Part shown: positions 1-7,967 of the stretch, one piece after another
Numbering within the stretch: the stretch's first letter is position 1
Layout of the letters: the number at the start of each line of letters is the position of its first letter
Notes under the pieces: generated by a model
Seen by the model: the letters and a program-made list of their open reading frames with translations, nothing else
The model's database searches: none
What the model was told of the DNA's origin: nothing
NCBI GenBank assembly: GCA_002685655.1
Contig: NYXM01000069.1
Location: forward strand, 1-16,371
DNA from: Planctomycetaceae bacterium
GTDB lineage: Bacteria > Planctomycetota > Planctomycetia > Pirellulales > Pirellulaceae
Reading direction: 5' to 3'
DNA: 16,371 nucleotides
Translations under genes and position numbers: made by a program

Positions 1-1521
1 CGAATCCGTTGGCAGAGTGTCCCAAAGCTGTTGGGCTCGTGATTCAAAAGGCCGAGCGTCCTGCACCATCTGCGCGATTTCATCGGCTGTCCCATCCCAG
101 GCGACAGCCGGATCGTCATCGGGGTGACTCGATTGCAGTGGAGCTGTGCCGGCCGGTGCAGACTTCGCCACGTCGATCTCAGACCGGACCGCTTCCTTCG
201 GCAGCAGCCCATGCCCGGCGATCAAAGCAACGACGATGATCACGACTGCAAGCACAATTAGGGCAAGTTGACTGAAGCGATGATACGCCGATCTAGTCTG
301 TGTCTCGTCCATGGCGGCGCGACGATACGTCTCGTCACCTTGGCACTCATCTGGCAGTGCGAATGTGATCGGTTGCTCGACGTGCGCCAAACATCGCTTC
401 AGCAATTCAGCGACTTCTTCGGCGGAGGCAAAGCGGTCTTCAACGCGTTTGGCGTGCAGCTTCGCGATGATTGCTTCAAGCCAATTCGGAAGGTCCGGAT
501 TAATCTCGCGAATCGATCGCGGCTGGCTGTCGGTAATGCGACGCAGGATTCCGAGCGGCGTTTCTGCTCGGAAGGGCAAGCGGCCGGTGGACATTGCGTA
601 CAACACGCTGCCGAGGCTGAACAGATCACTTCGCGCGTCAACGTTCTCGCCGCAAGCTTGCTCGGGAGACATATATTGTGGTGTACCCGCGATCACACCG
701 GTTCTGGTCAGACTGCCATCATCGGCGGCTCGAGCGAGTCCGAAGTCCGTAATACGAACACGTTCGACACCACTTTCCAGCAGGATGTTGGCCGGTTTGA
801 TGTCGCGATGAACCAAGCCATGTGCGTGCGCCGCCGCCAGGCCCGCAGCAATCTGTTCTCCGATGCGCAGGATCGCAACCAACGGCATCGGCCCTTCATC
901 GTCGATTCGTTTCTGCAGCGGGATATCCGAGATGTACGGCATGACCAGATAGGGCAAATCGTGCACTTCGTCGACACGGTGAATCGGGATCACGTTGTCG
1001 TGCAGAACTGCCGCGGTCGCCTTGGCTTCTCGCGCGAATCGCTTTCGAGCTGCACCGCTAGTGGCCAGTCGGGGCGCCAGTACCTTGATGGCGACGTATC
1101 GGTTGAGTGACGGTTCGAATCCTTTCAGTACGACCGCCATCCCGCCTTGACCGATGATGCCCACAATTTCATATCCGCCAAATCGCCCCAACATGCGCGG
1201 ATCATCGGTCGGGTCGAGCCATTCTCTGATCTGCCGAAGCGCTAACGGGTTTCTACCGTCACTGGGCCATTCGGGCAGGTCAATACTCGTGGAGAACACA
1301 GCTGTTTCCGAGACGTTGTCCCACGAATCTACGCGAAGGTACTCGCCTGCATGGCCCCACCAATCTTCTTCGGCCGCCGAATCGCTGATCACGTTACGGC
1401 ACCGCTGGCATTGGCACAGATGATCCTCGACGCGTTGTTGCTCCGTCTCGGAGAGCGTGTCGTCAAGATAACCTCGAATCAGCCGCTCGTCACATTCGCA
1501 TTGTTGATCGTTGGTAGCCAT
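1..1521 (-). CDS. Zinc-finger Ser/Thr protein kinase with one membrane segment (C-terminus beyond left edge)
   Basis: The frame is open from an ATG at 1521 to the window edge (507 codons, no stop), so the extracellular C-terminus is missing. Residues 34-41 form an H-x3-C-x2-C pattern (H34, C38, C41; further Cys at 8, 10 and 36), as in zinc-binding anti-sigma domains. The Hanks-type kinase domain spans about 117-380: glycine loop GQGGMAVV at 124-131, catalytic Lys in VAIK (K146), Glu165, HRDIKPAN at 238-245, DFG at 259-261 and SPE at 285-287. All catalytic residues are present, so it should be active. A hydrophobic helix lies at about 416-437. The start lies 5 bp after the stop of the upstream ECF sigma gene, so translation is probably coupled. 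By family knowledge, planctomycete kinases of this type are encoded beside ECF sigma factors; direct control of that sigma factor is inference. Confidence 0.95.
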   Translation of the reverse strand, partial: MATNDQQCECDERLIRGYLDDTLSETEQQRVEDHLCQCQRCRNVISDSAAEEDWWGHAGEYLRVDSWDNVSETAVFSTSIDLPEWPSDGRNPLALRQIREWLDPTDDPRMLGRFGGYEIVGIIGQGGMAVVLKGFEPSLNRYVAIKVLAPRLATSGAARKRFAREAKATAAVLHDNVIPIHRVDEVHDLPYLVMPYISDIPLQKRIDDEGPMPLVAILRIGEQIAAGLAAAHAHGLVHRDIKPANILLESGVERVRITDFGLARAADDGSLTRTGVIAGTPQYMSPEQACGENVDARSDLFSLGSVLYAMSTGRLPFRAETPLGILRRITDSQPRSIREINPDLPNWLEAIIAKLHAKRVEDRFASAEEVAELLKRCLAHVEQPITFALPDECQGDETYRRAAMDETQTRSAYHRFSQLALIVLAVVIIVVALIAGHGLLPKEAVRSEIDVAKSAPAGTAPLQSSHPDDDPAVAWDGTADEIAQMVQDARPFESRAQQLWDTLPTDS

Positions 1522-1526
1522 GGTCG

Positions 1527-2132
1527 TCACCGAGATTGCTCTTCGTTCTGAAACTCCAAGACTTTCGCTTTCAGTCGCCGCATGACACGACTTCGCGCCG
1601 CGTAGACGGAGCCTGTTGACTTGCCGAGCTCCGCCGCTGCAACCTCAATCGAAAGTCCATCAACTGCCGTCAGTTGAAATGCCATCCAGGTGGCGTCATG
1701 AAACTCCGATCGCACTTCCGCCGCAGCCCATCGAAATACGGCGCGGCGGTGCTCGTCTTCAATCAGTTCGTTGATCGCGGAGTTTTCCGAGCCTTGAGCA
1801 TCAAGTTGTTCGGAAACGTCTGTGCCGCCTACCGCGGCGTCCGGCGGCTTCCGCGTCAATGCATTGATGATCGCGTTCCGTGCGATTCGCAGAAGCCAGG
1901 CCCGAAATGTTCCCCGCCGCTCGTCCTTTTCCCAGGTACGAATCGCGGCGGAAATCGAGACCAAAACCCGTTGCGCCAGATCCTCTGCATCCGCGTCTTG
2001 CAGGCCTCGCCTGCGCGCAAGTCGGTAAATCACCGGACGATAGATCGCCGCAAACTCTATCCACGCGTCCGCATCGGCTGGATCTCGTACCTTGAGCAGC
2101 AAGCTATTTCGAGTTTCCGGTAGTTGTGCCAT
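1527..2132 (-). CDS. ECF-like RNA polymerase sigma factor (planctomycete kinase-associated type)
   Basis: A 201-residue sigma-70 family protein of ECF size. Residues about 20-95 match region 2, with the region 2.2 stretch around DADAEDLAQRVLVSI and an aromatic/basic region 2.3-2.4 (TWEKDERRGTFRAWLLRIAR). Residues about 125-190 are region 4, with a helix-turn-helix at LSIEVAAAELGKSTGSVYAARSRV. The frame is open further upstream to a TTG at 2303, but that stretch is Cys/Arg-rich and unlike a sigma N-terminus. The ATG at 2132 has an AGAGG ribosome site 7 nt upstream, so it was chosen. The stop is 5 bp before the kinase ATG. The likely role is to direct RNA polymerase to a regulon under kinase control. 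Neither the target promoters nor autoregulation can be seen here. Confidence 0.93.
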   Translation of the reverse strand: MAQLPETRNSLLLKVRDPADADAWIEFAAIYRPVIYRLARRRGLQDADAEDLAQRVLVSISAAIRTWEKDERRGTFRAWLLRIARNAIINALTRKPPDAAVGGTDVSEQLDAQGSENSAINELIEDEHRRAVFRWAAAEVRSEFHDATWMAFQLTAVDGLSIEVAAAELGKSTGSVYAARSRVMRRLKAKVLEFQNEEQSR

Positions 2133-2139
2133 GCATTCG

Positions 2140-2144
2140 CCTCT
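2140..2144 (-). promoter_or_regulatory. Ribosome binding site deciding the sigma factor start
   Basis: AGAGG on the minus strand, 7 nt before the ATG at 2132. It favours this start over the TTG codon 57 codons upstream. Confidence 0.6.
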
Positions 2145-2363
2145 ACAAGAGAATACACAGCGCGACGTACTCACTTGACACAGTGGTGTAGAAATTCTGC
2201 AAAAAACCACGCATCGTGAACGAGTTAGTGATCCTGACAGCCTGTTGATTTCTATGCGTTGAGTACTTGTAGGCCGCGAACAAGCGAAGCGACGTTCCGG
2301 CAATGTGTCAAAACAAGTGGTTTCGATCGCTGGAACTGCGTCGCTAAGCAGTGTTCGATCCTT

Positions 2364-2422
2364 TATTGTCGTCTTTCGCTCCGCGAAAGCACGTTCCTTT
2401 CGCGGAGCGAAAGGCGACTATA
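2364..2422. repeat. Intergenic inverted repeat with nested palindromes
   Basis: Two 26-nt arms (2364-2389 and 2397-2422) are reverse complements with two mismatches and are separated by a 7-nt loop (CACGTTC). Each arm also contains a smaller palindrome built on CTTTCGC/GCGAAAG, so the DNA can form one long hairpin or two short ones. It occupies the 317-bp gene-free stretch 2133-2449, between the 3' end of the GDPD-SGNH gene and the sigma factor. No T-run follows on either strand, so it is not a classical Rho-independent terminator, although it could stop or protect the upstream transcript. It resembles REP/BIME-like dispersed elements. Apart from the sigma ribosome site I see no other convincing signal in this intergenic stretch. 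Confidence 0.85.
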
Positions 2423-2449
2423 CCGGCCTACGCGAAAATCGACAGGCAC

Positions 2450-4562
2450 CTAAGGCGTTGATTCGCGGAGCAACGTTGCAAGACGCGGTTCGACATCGTG
2501 AAGTGACTGCACAACCAGACGTGCCATTGCCATTGCTCCCTTGCGCGAGAAGTGTGTTCGGTCAGAACTGCTTGGACTCAAATCCGCACTTCCATCGTCG
2601 CCAAGTTCATTCAACAAGCGGACGCTGGCTGCGTGCAGATCGACGACCGGGACGCGCTGTTGTAGTCCCACCGCGCGCATTGCGTCGACCCACGGTCCCA
2701 ACGATGAGTGGATCTTTCCATCCTGAAAGCGGCGGCGTGTCATCAAGAATGGGCTGAATACCGTTCTTTCTTGCGTCCATAATGTACTGGCGCAGGTAAT
2801 CGCGAAAGTCGCCATGCGGATCCGTCGAACGGTCGCCTTTGCCGGGGCCGTCGTTGTGGCCAAACTGGATGAAGACGTAATCAGGTTTCAGTGTTAGTGT
2901 CTTTAACCAGTGTCCTTCGCGAATGAAACTCTTCGAACTGCGGCCCGATCGAGCGTGATTGAAGACTTCTACCTGTGGCGTGAAAAACTCGCCCAGTACC
3001 TGTCCCCACCCGGTCAGATCTGGCCGGTCGTCGGGTGGATTCGGGTAGCTGGCGACTGTCGAATCACCGACCAGTGCGACCCGAACACGACGAGCGACAA
3101 CGTACTCGAGCGAGTGCGGAGCCTCGGCTTGGAGCACGTCTCTGGCCCATGCTTCTTCGACATGCGCGAGGCAGAACAGAACTGCGCGACCTCGCACCGA
3201 ACTTAGGCGATGGTCGAGTAACACCCTCGCACTCTCTGCCGTTGGGCCGACGGTCAGCAACGTCCGCGCCGCGGCTTCAAATTGCGGCACGCCGATGTTG
3301 CGAGCTTCTTCGTCACTGAGCGCGAGATAGTCGTGACAGAGTTGTTTGGTCTCGGGTCCGGAAACTGTTTCGAGCAGGCTGAAGACAGAGACCTTCGTCC
3401 GCCAGTCAGTCCAGGACCGCGGATTGTTGAACTTCGGGTTTCTAGCGGCTTCAGCAGCCGGGTCGTCACGCCAGAGGCAAAAGCGAGCGACTTGGACAGA
3501 TCGTGGCGCTTTCAACGCGATTAACGCCCGCAACGAGGCAATACCATCGAGCCCACAGTGCCTCCAGCTTCGATGCAGGCTTCGATCGCGGACGCGCTGC
3601 TCGAGCGCCGCGAAGACTTCCGTCGTGCGAACGCTTCGCCGGGCTAGTTCATCGGCGGCGATGACCCGTTGCAAGATCCTCTGGGCCGATTCGGCTTCCG
3701 CTTCGGTTCCGGTTGCAACCACGTTCCAGTCGCCGGCGTCATGTAGCACTTGCAGTAACTCTTCTATGCGTTTCTCGTCCGGCGTGCGGGGCGCCACCGA
3801 GTTACTTACCCATAACGCGACTTCGTTTCTCACCGGCTTATCAGATGGCGGCGCGATTGTTCGCCCAAGTGCAAACGCGACACCACGCGGATCTTCAACG
3901 ATGATGCGTTCACCAGGCTTCTTCAACGCCGCCGCAATGGCTTGCGCATCGATTTCGGTACGATCGAGATACAAACTGGCTTTGCCACGTGTGTTCTTGA
4001 TGCGGGGATCCGTGAAGTCGGCTGGAGCTTGGACGACATGGTCCCAGAGATCCAGTTCGTCGAGTAGCGTTGTAATCGAGTCGAACCGGTGCGGTCGTTT
4101 AACATCGAGAAACATGAGTCCAGCGTGCGCACGATGCAACTCGAAGACCTCACGCAACGTGGGGATGCGACAGTGCTTGTCGAACCGGCCCGGATTGCGA
4201 AACGGAAACTTCTGTAATTCGTCCCAGGCGTAATCGCTGACATCTCCATATGCTTCGAGCAGATGATCGAGCATGTCATCATGAAAGCAGACGAGCACAC
4301 CGTCCTTGGTCGCCCGAATGTCGATCTCGTTTCCGTCGGCTCCCAGCTCGAACGCGGCCCGGTAAGCTTCCAACGTGTTCTCATGTGCAAACTCGACAGC
4401 CCCACGATGGCAGATAATGTGAACGTCATCCCGTCGTTCCGCGACACGACGATGACGCGCCGCGGCCTCCTCCGCAGTTTCCTTTCGGTTCTGCGCCAGA
4501 CCAACCTCAGCTGTCGTCAGGGCAGAAATCAACAGTAGTATTACAATGGGATAGTGGGCCAT
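2450..4562 (-). pseudogene. Secreted GDPD-SGNH two-domain hydrolase, frameshifted in the SGNH domain
   Basis: The ATG at 4562 has AGGA 6 nt upstream, overlapping the TPR stop codon. Residues 1-24 look like a signal peptide. Residues about 47-300 are a glycerophosphodiester phosphodiesterase domain: HRG at 52-54, EN at 61-62, EID at 79-81 and HDD at 94-96 are the catalytic and metal ligands. A helical linker of unknown function follows (about 305-490). An SGNH/GDSL esterase domain starts at about 493 (GDSTVA with Ser501; GHND with Asn570), resembling rhamnogalacturonan-acetylesterase-type hydrolases. After Leu606 (codon 2745-2747) the frame breaks. Skipping base 2744 gives MTRRRFQDGK and the remaining 97 residues, including catalytic D-x-x-H (DRTH) and a stop at 2450. 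Left in the first frame, translation runs to 2607 without the catalytic Asp/His. The gene is therefore recently broken or carries a sequence error. The GDPD half is intact and could still act on phosphodiester lipids or teichoic-like polymers. Confidence 0.9.
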
Positions 4563-4570
4563 GGATTATC

Positions 4571-5929
4571 CTAAAAGCGTTTCCGCAGCTGCAAGATCTC
4601 TGGGTGTTCAGGTGCCAGGCTGGCTGCTTTGTCAAGGGATAGATCTGCTTGCTGCTTTTCCCCGACGTCCAGCAGCAGCTTAGCTGTCTCCAGGTGTCCT
4701 GCCAACAGTTCGGGTTCCAAGCCAGTGGCCGTGCGAAAGGCCAGGAGCGCCCCCTGGTGGTCATGCAAGTCGCGCAGGCACTCACCCAGGCCGAAAAAAG
4801 CCGCCGCATAGTCTGGCTTGAGCATGACCGCCCGCTGGAATTCTGCCACCGCTTCGGCCAGATCTTGTTGGTCGCGGAGCGCTCGCCCATTCCAAAACGC
4901 GATGCCCGGATGCCTCGGATGAAGTTGCGCAGCGTGAAGCCCTGCGGAAACCGCCTGGTCCGGTTTTCCCGTTTCCAAAAGCAGCTGAACAAGCTGTTCG
5001 TGAAATTTCGGAACCTGCTGATGTTCGGCGACGACTTTCTTCGCCGAGCGGATCGCTTCGTGGTCGTTTCCTTCGCTGAGCAGATATCCGGCAACGCCGG
5101 CCACCATGTGCGGGTCACGGCGGAACGTCATGGCTTCTTCGATAAACGGGTCATCCCAGAACGTCATGCCAGGAGGGATTTCTTGCAAGACCTCCTGCTG
5201 GCGACTGACTTCGTCGTCTTCGCCCAGGCGGTGGTAGACCTGGACCAACAATTCGTGGGTCGCCCGCTGACCGGATCGGTGTTCGGCGGATAGGAGAGCC
5301 CAACGGAGACTTGTGCGCAGATCGCCGCGGAGCAGGTTGACGCGGCCGAGCAGGAATTCGGCCCGCGCACTGTGCGTAGCGTACCGCAGAACCATGAACA
5401 AGGTGGACTCGGCCTCCTCTAACCGATGCAGGTCCAGGAGAATCTCGGCCGAGTTCAATCGCGGTTGAATGGCCACTTCATCAAACTCGACGGCGCGGCG
5501 GTAGCAAGCCAGGGCCGCCTGTTTGTCAACTGGCTCAAGGACGGCGCCCCGCAGATAGGGCCAGCGCACGGTATTGGGGGCGAATCGTTCGGCCTCGGCG
5601 AAACAGATCGCCGCGGCGTCGAACAGTTCATGAGCCACAAATGCCATCCCCAGCTGCCCCCAAGCCTCGCCGTCTCTCGGTTTGGCTAGGACGGCCTCGC
5701 GGAGTTGGTTGAGCAACGTCGCAACTTCCGGGTAAAGCGTCCCAGCCTCGACGGCAGGAGGCGGGACCGGCGACGGGCGGTCGCTCCGAACATACCAGGC
5801 CCAACCGGCAATCACGACAGTGGCGATCGCCAAAAGGCCGCAGCACGCTGCAGTGCGAATTCGTCGTTCGCTCTCGTGTCGTTCCGAGGTCTTGGGTGCG
5901 CTACGGCTAATGGGTTTGTCCTGTTCCAT
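4571..5929 (-). CDS. Membrane-anchored TPR protein (module B)
   Basis: A 452-residue protein. A charged N-terminus precedes one hydrophobic helix at about 27-46, then a Pro-rich linker at 51-59 (PSPVPPPAV). The rest is made of tetratricopeptide repeats at about 85-118, 155-217, 274-338 and 340-440; the clearest are around 340-372 and 374-406, with the usual G/A/A spacing. No catalytic motif is seen, so it is probably a periplasm-facing protein-protein scaffold. The ATG at 5929 overlaps the 3' end of the FG-GAP gene by 23 nt and has no clear Shine-Dalgarno, which suggests translational coupling. It is followed after 8 bp by the GDPD-SGNH gene. Its domain plan matches the TPR gene at 11290-12603, pointing to a duplicated TPR/FG-GAP module. 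The partner is not identifiable from sequence; the adjacent propeller protein is the obvious candidate by inference. Confidence 0.92.
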   Translation of the reverse strand: MEQDKPISRSAPKTSERHESERRIRTAACCGLLAIATVVIAGWAWYVRSDRPSPVPPPAVEAGTLYPEVATLLNQLREAVLAKPRDGEAWGQLGMAFVAHELFDAAAICFAEAERFAPNTVRWPYLRGAVLEPVDKQAALACYRRAVEFDEVAIQPRLNSAEILLDLHRLEEAESTLFMVLRYATHSARAEFLLGRVNLLRGDLRTSLRWALLSAEHRSGQRATHELLVQVYHRLGEDDEVSRQQEVLQEIPPGMTFWDDPFIEEAMTFRRDPHMVAGVAGYLLSEGNDHEAIRSAKKVVAEHQQVPKFHEQLVQLLLETGKPDQAVSAGLHAAQLHPRHPGIAFWNGRALRDQQDLAEAVAEFQRAVMLKPDYAAAFFGLGECLRDLHDHQGALLAFRTATGLEPELLAGHLETAKLLLDVGEKQQADLSLDKAASLAPEHPEILQLRKRF

Positions 5930-7718
5930 GGCTGAGAACGATCAAGCGATTCACAGGGCCGCCCGCGAACGCTTCGCGAGTTCCGTCGGGCCAGATGATT
6001 TCGATGTTGTCGACATGGCGGGCATCGCCCAGCCCGAAATGAGCGCGCGGATCGCTGGAGGAAAGGTAGCTTCCAGCGCGTTGGACCATACTTTGCCACG
6101 TGCGTGTCCCCGATTGTACGCGGACCACGGCGCCCTGTGCGTCCCGGCCGCCCCATTGCGGCGCGACGGCACGAACGGTCAGCCAGCTTCCTCGCGGGCG
6201 GGCTTGGTTGATATAAAGACGAGCCCGTCCGGCGACGTTGGACACGAGCAAATCGATATCGCCATCGTTGTCGATGTCTCCGCTGGCCAGCCCCCGAGAA
6301 ACGCCGCGCGGCTTCAGAAACGGATCGGTGGCCGAGGTGAACTCGCGAAAACCGCCTCCGCCGTCGTTCATCAACAACTGGTTAGGTTGGGCATATGCCG
6401 ACCAGAATTTGCCGCTTTGCGGATCAGAGATGCCGCTTGTCTCCTCCGAAAACGGGCTTCGACGAACGCGTCCATTGACGACGGCCAAATCAAGCGCTCC
6501 GTCCAGATCCAGGTCGGCCAGGGCAGTTCCAAACCCCGTCATCGGAAAGCTCCCTTGGGCCAAACCAGTGTGCCCGCTCGACTCGCGAAACCCGACTGTG
6601 TCGGCCAAGTAAAGCGCGTTGGCTTCGCCGTCCAGGTGCGTCACGAACAGATCCAGAAAGGTGTCACCGTTTACATCGCCCAACGCCACACCCATGCCAG
6701 CCTGCGACCGCCCTTGTGTGTCGTTCGCACATCCGCGCAACACGGCTTCGTCGCGAAACGTCCCATCCCGCTGGTTGATCCAGAGCACATTGCTCGTTTG
6801 ATCGTTGGCAACATACAGGTCGGGCCAGCCGTCTTCGTTAAAATCCGCTGCCAAGACTCCCAGACCGGGGCCTTGCGTGGCGGCGATGCCGGCTTCCAGA
6901 CTGACTTCCCGAAAGACCGCATGACGCTCTGAACTGGCCGGTTGCCGGCCCGTCTCATTGTGGAACAAACGGTCGGACGTTGCGGGAAACATGTACGGAG
7001 CGCAGAAGTCCTGATCGCCGCCACCAATCGCCACGCACAAACGAGGAATCCAGTCCACGTAGTTGGTGACAAACAGATCGAGCCATCCGTCGCGATCGTA
7101 GTCCACGAAACAGGCCGACGCGCTCCAACGCAGATTCGCGATGCCCGCATCCGGCCCGGCCCGTACAAACCTGCCGGCAGATTCGTTCAAGTAAAGCTGA
7201 TCGGCACCGTAGTTCGTCAGATAGACGTCGGGATCGCCGTCATTGTCGACGTCGCCGATGGCGATCCCCATGCCGTAGCCGTGGTCGTCCAGCCCCACTT
7301 CCACGCTGACATCGACAAACCGGCCGTTCGCCTCTTGCCGAAACAGCTGATTCGCGGCGCCTGTGGGCGTCTCGGATTCCGAGGGCGGCGAGGAAAAGTC
7401 GCCTCCGTTGATGAGGTACACATCCAGGTCGCCGTCACCATCGAAATCGAACAACGCACAGCCCGCGCCCATGATCTGTGGGAAGAAGAAATCACCCGTC
7501 GGCCCGGCATCGTGCTGGAAGTTTAACCCTCGATCTTTGGTAACCTCGCGGAACATCGGCGCGGCCTGAGTCGACTGGGGCGGTGGAGGTGCCGAGGGCG
7601 GTGTGTGGTTACAGGCGGCGCTCATCGCCATGAACACGGCCAACGCCGGAGCGGGGAGTTTCCACGGTCCGCGCCAAACGGCCACCTTCGAGTTCTTTGG
7701 CAGCGGCGAAACGCTCAT
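5907..7718 (-). CDS. CRTAC1-like FG-GAP/VCBS lipoprotein with ASPIC/UnbV domain (module B)
   Basis: A 603-residue protein from the ATG at 7718. The N-terminus ends in a lipobox (MSAAC, Cys36), followed by a Pro-rich linker, so it is likely lipid-anchored. Seven D-x-D-x-D-G-x-x-D-type calcium loops start at residues 91, 156, 206, 292, 348, 402 and 481, which fits a seven-bladed propeller. Residues about 525-595 are an ASPIC/UnbV domain (YLSSSDPRAHFGLG, then WPDG). Cys228 and Cys239 lie between loops 3 and 4 at the same place as in the paralogue at 9527-11293. The frame stays open upstream through the 15-bp repeats to an ATG at 7844 and a TTG at 7955. The 7718 start was chosen because it leaves a standard lipoprotein signal, although its ribosome site is weak. 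The 3' end overlaps the TPR gene by 23 nt. Family members are extracellular or envelope proteins of unknown substrate. Confidence 0.92.
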   Translation of the reverse strand: MSVSPLPKNSKVAVWRGPWKLPAPALAVFMAMSAACNHTPPSAPPPPQSTQAAPMFREVTKDRGLNFQHDAGPTGDFFFPQIMGAGCALFDFDGDGDLDVYLINGGDFSSPPSESETPTGAANQLFRQEANGRFVDVSVEVGLDDHGYGMGIAIGDVDNDGDPDVYLTNYGADQLYLNESAGRFVRAGPDAGIANLRWSASACFVDYDRDGWLDLFVTNYVDWIPRLCVAIGGGDQDFCAPYMFPATSDRLFHNETGRQPASSERHAVFREVSLEAGIAATQGPGLGVLAADFNEDGWPDLYVANDQTSNVLWINQRDGTFRDEAVLRGCANDTQGRSQAGMGVALGDVNGDTFLDLFVTHLDGEANALYLADTVGFRESSGHTGLAQGSFPMTGFGTALADLDLDGALDLAVVNGRVRRSPFSEETSGISDPQSGKFWSAYAQPNQLLMNDGGGGFREFTSATDPFLKPRGVSRGLASGDIDNDGDIDLLVSNVAGRARLYINQARPRGSWLTVRAVAPQWGGRDAQGAVVRVQSGTRTWQSMVQRAGSYLSSSDPRAHFGLGDARHVDNIEIIWPDGTREAFAGGPVNRLIVLSHGTGQTH

Positions 7719-7740
7719 CAACCAGATACCTGCTGTTTCC

Positions 7741-7845
7741 CAGAGCCCGATTATCCAAAGCCCGATTATCCAGCGCCCGATTAACCAGAGCTCGATTAAC
7801 CAGAGCTCGATTGTCCAGCGCCCAATTATCCAGCACCCAACCATC
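7741..7845. repeat. Seven 15-bp tandem repeats upstream of the module B FG-GAP gene
   Basis: Seven contiguous 15-bp units, with no spacers and no length variation, have plus-strand consensus CAGAGCCCGATTATC. Units begin at 7741, 7756, 7771, 7786, 7801, 7816 and 7831; the last is the most diverged. Because the period is a multiple of three, the array keeps frames open on both strands, coding five-residue repeats such as ALDNR or WIIGR on the minus strand. It lies between the DUF1559 terminator and the FG-GAP start, in the likely leader of that gene. Its role is unknown: it may be a spacer, a protein-binding array or a dispersed repeat family. Confidence 0.95.
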
Positions 7846-7871
7846 AAGTCACACTCGAGGTGCCGCCGAAC

Positions 7872-7913
7872 AAATAAGAACGGCGACGGTTTCAAGTAGA
7901 AACCGCCGCCGTT
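7872..7913 (-). terminator. Rho-independent terminator after the DUF1559 gene
   Basis: On the minus strand a 15-bp stem (7899-7913 with 7879-7893, one mismatch) closes a 5-nt loop. It is GC-rich and followed by TTCTTATTT (7872-7880). It begins 54 bp after the DUF1559 stop, so it separates that gene from module B. Confidence 0.8.
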
Positions 7914-7967
7914 TGAATAGCAATGCGTCCACCGCAACGTCGCATTTCCCCACAACAGGTACAGCGG

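Noticed and set aside
268..1110. Plus-strand open frame of 280 codons
   Set aside because: It is antisense to the kinase domain, whose minus-strand frame carries all the kinase motifs; the plus product is low-complexity and resembles no family.
2133..2303. Upstream extension of the sigma factor to a TTG at 2303
   Set aside because: The added residues are Cys/Arg-rich and non-sigma-like, while the ATG at 2132 has a good ribosome site.
2364..2422. Classical Rho-independent terminator at the nested palindrome
   Set aside because: The hairpin is strong but no run of T follows on either strand; it was described as a repeat instead.
3346..4233. Plus-strand open frame of 295 codons
   Set aside because: It is antisense to the GDPD-SGNH gene and Ser/Arg-rich, as expected for a shadow in GC-rich coding DNA.
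5820..6932. Plus-strand open frame of 370 codons
   Set aside because: It is antisense to the FG-GAP gene; the complementary calcium-loop codons (GAC, GAT, GGC) keep this frame free of stops. No motif or ribosome site supports it.
7741..7845. CRISPR array
   Set aside because: The 15-bp units are directly adjacent with no spacers, and no cas genes are present.
7603..7899. Plus-strand open frame across the 15-bp repeats with SPIIQ-type repeats
   Set aside because: The repeats keep several frames open simply because their period is a multiple of three; the flanks do not look coding on this strand.
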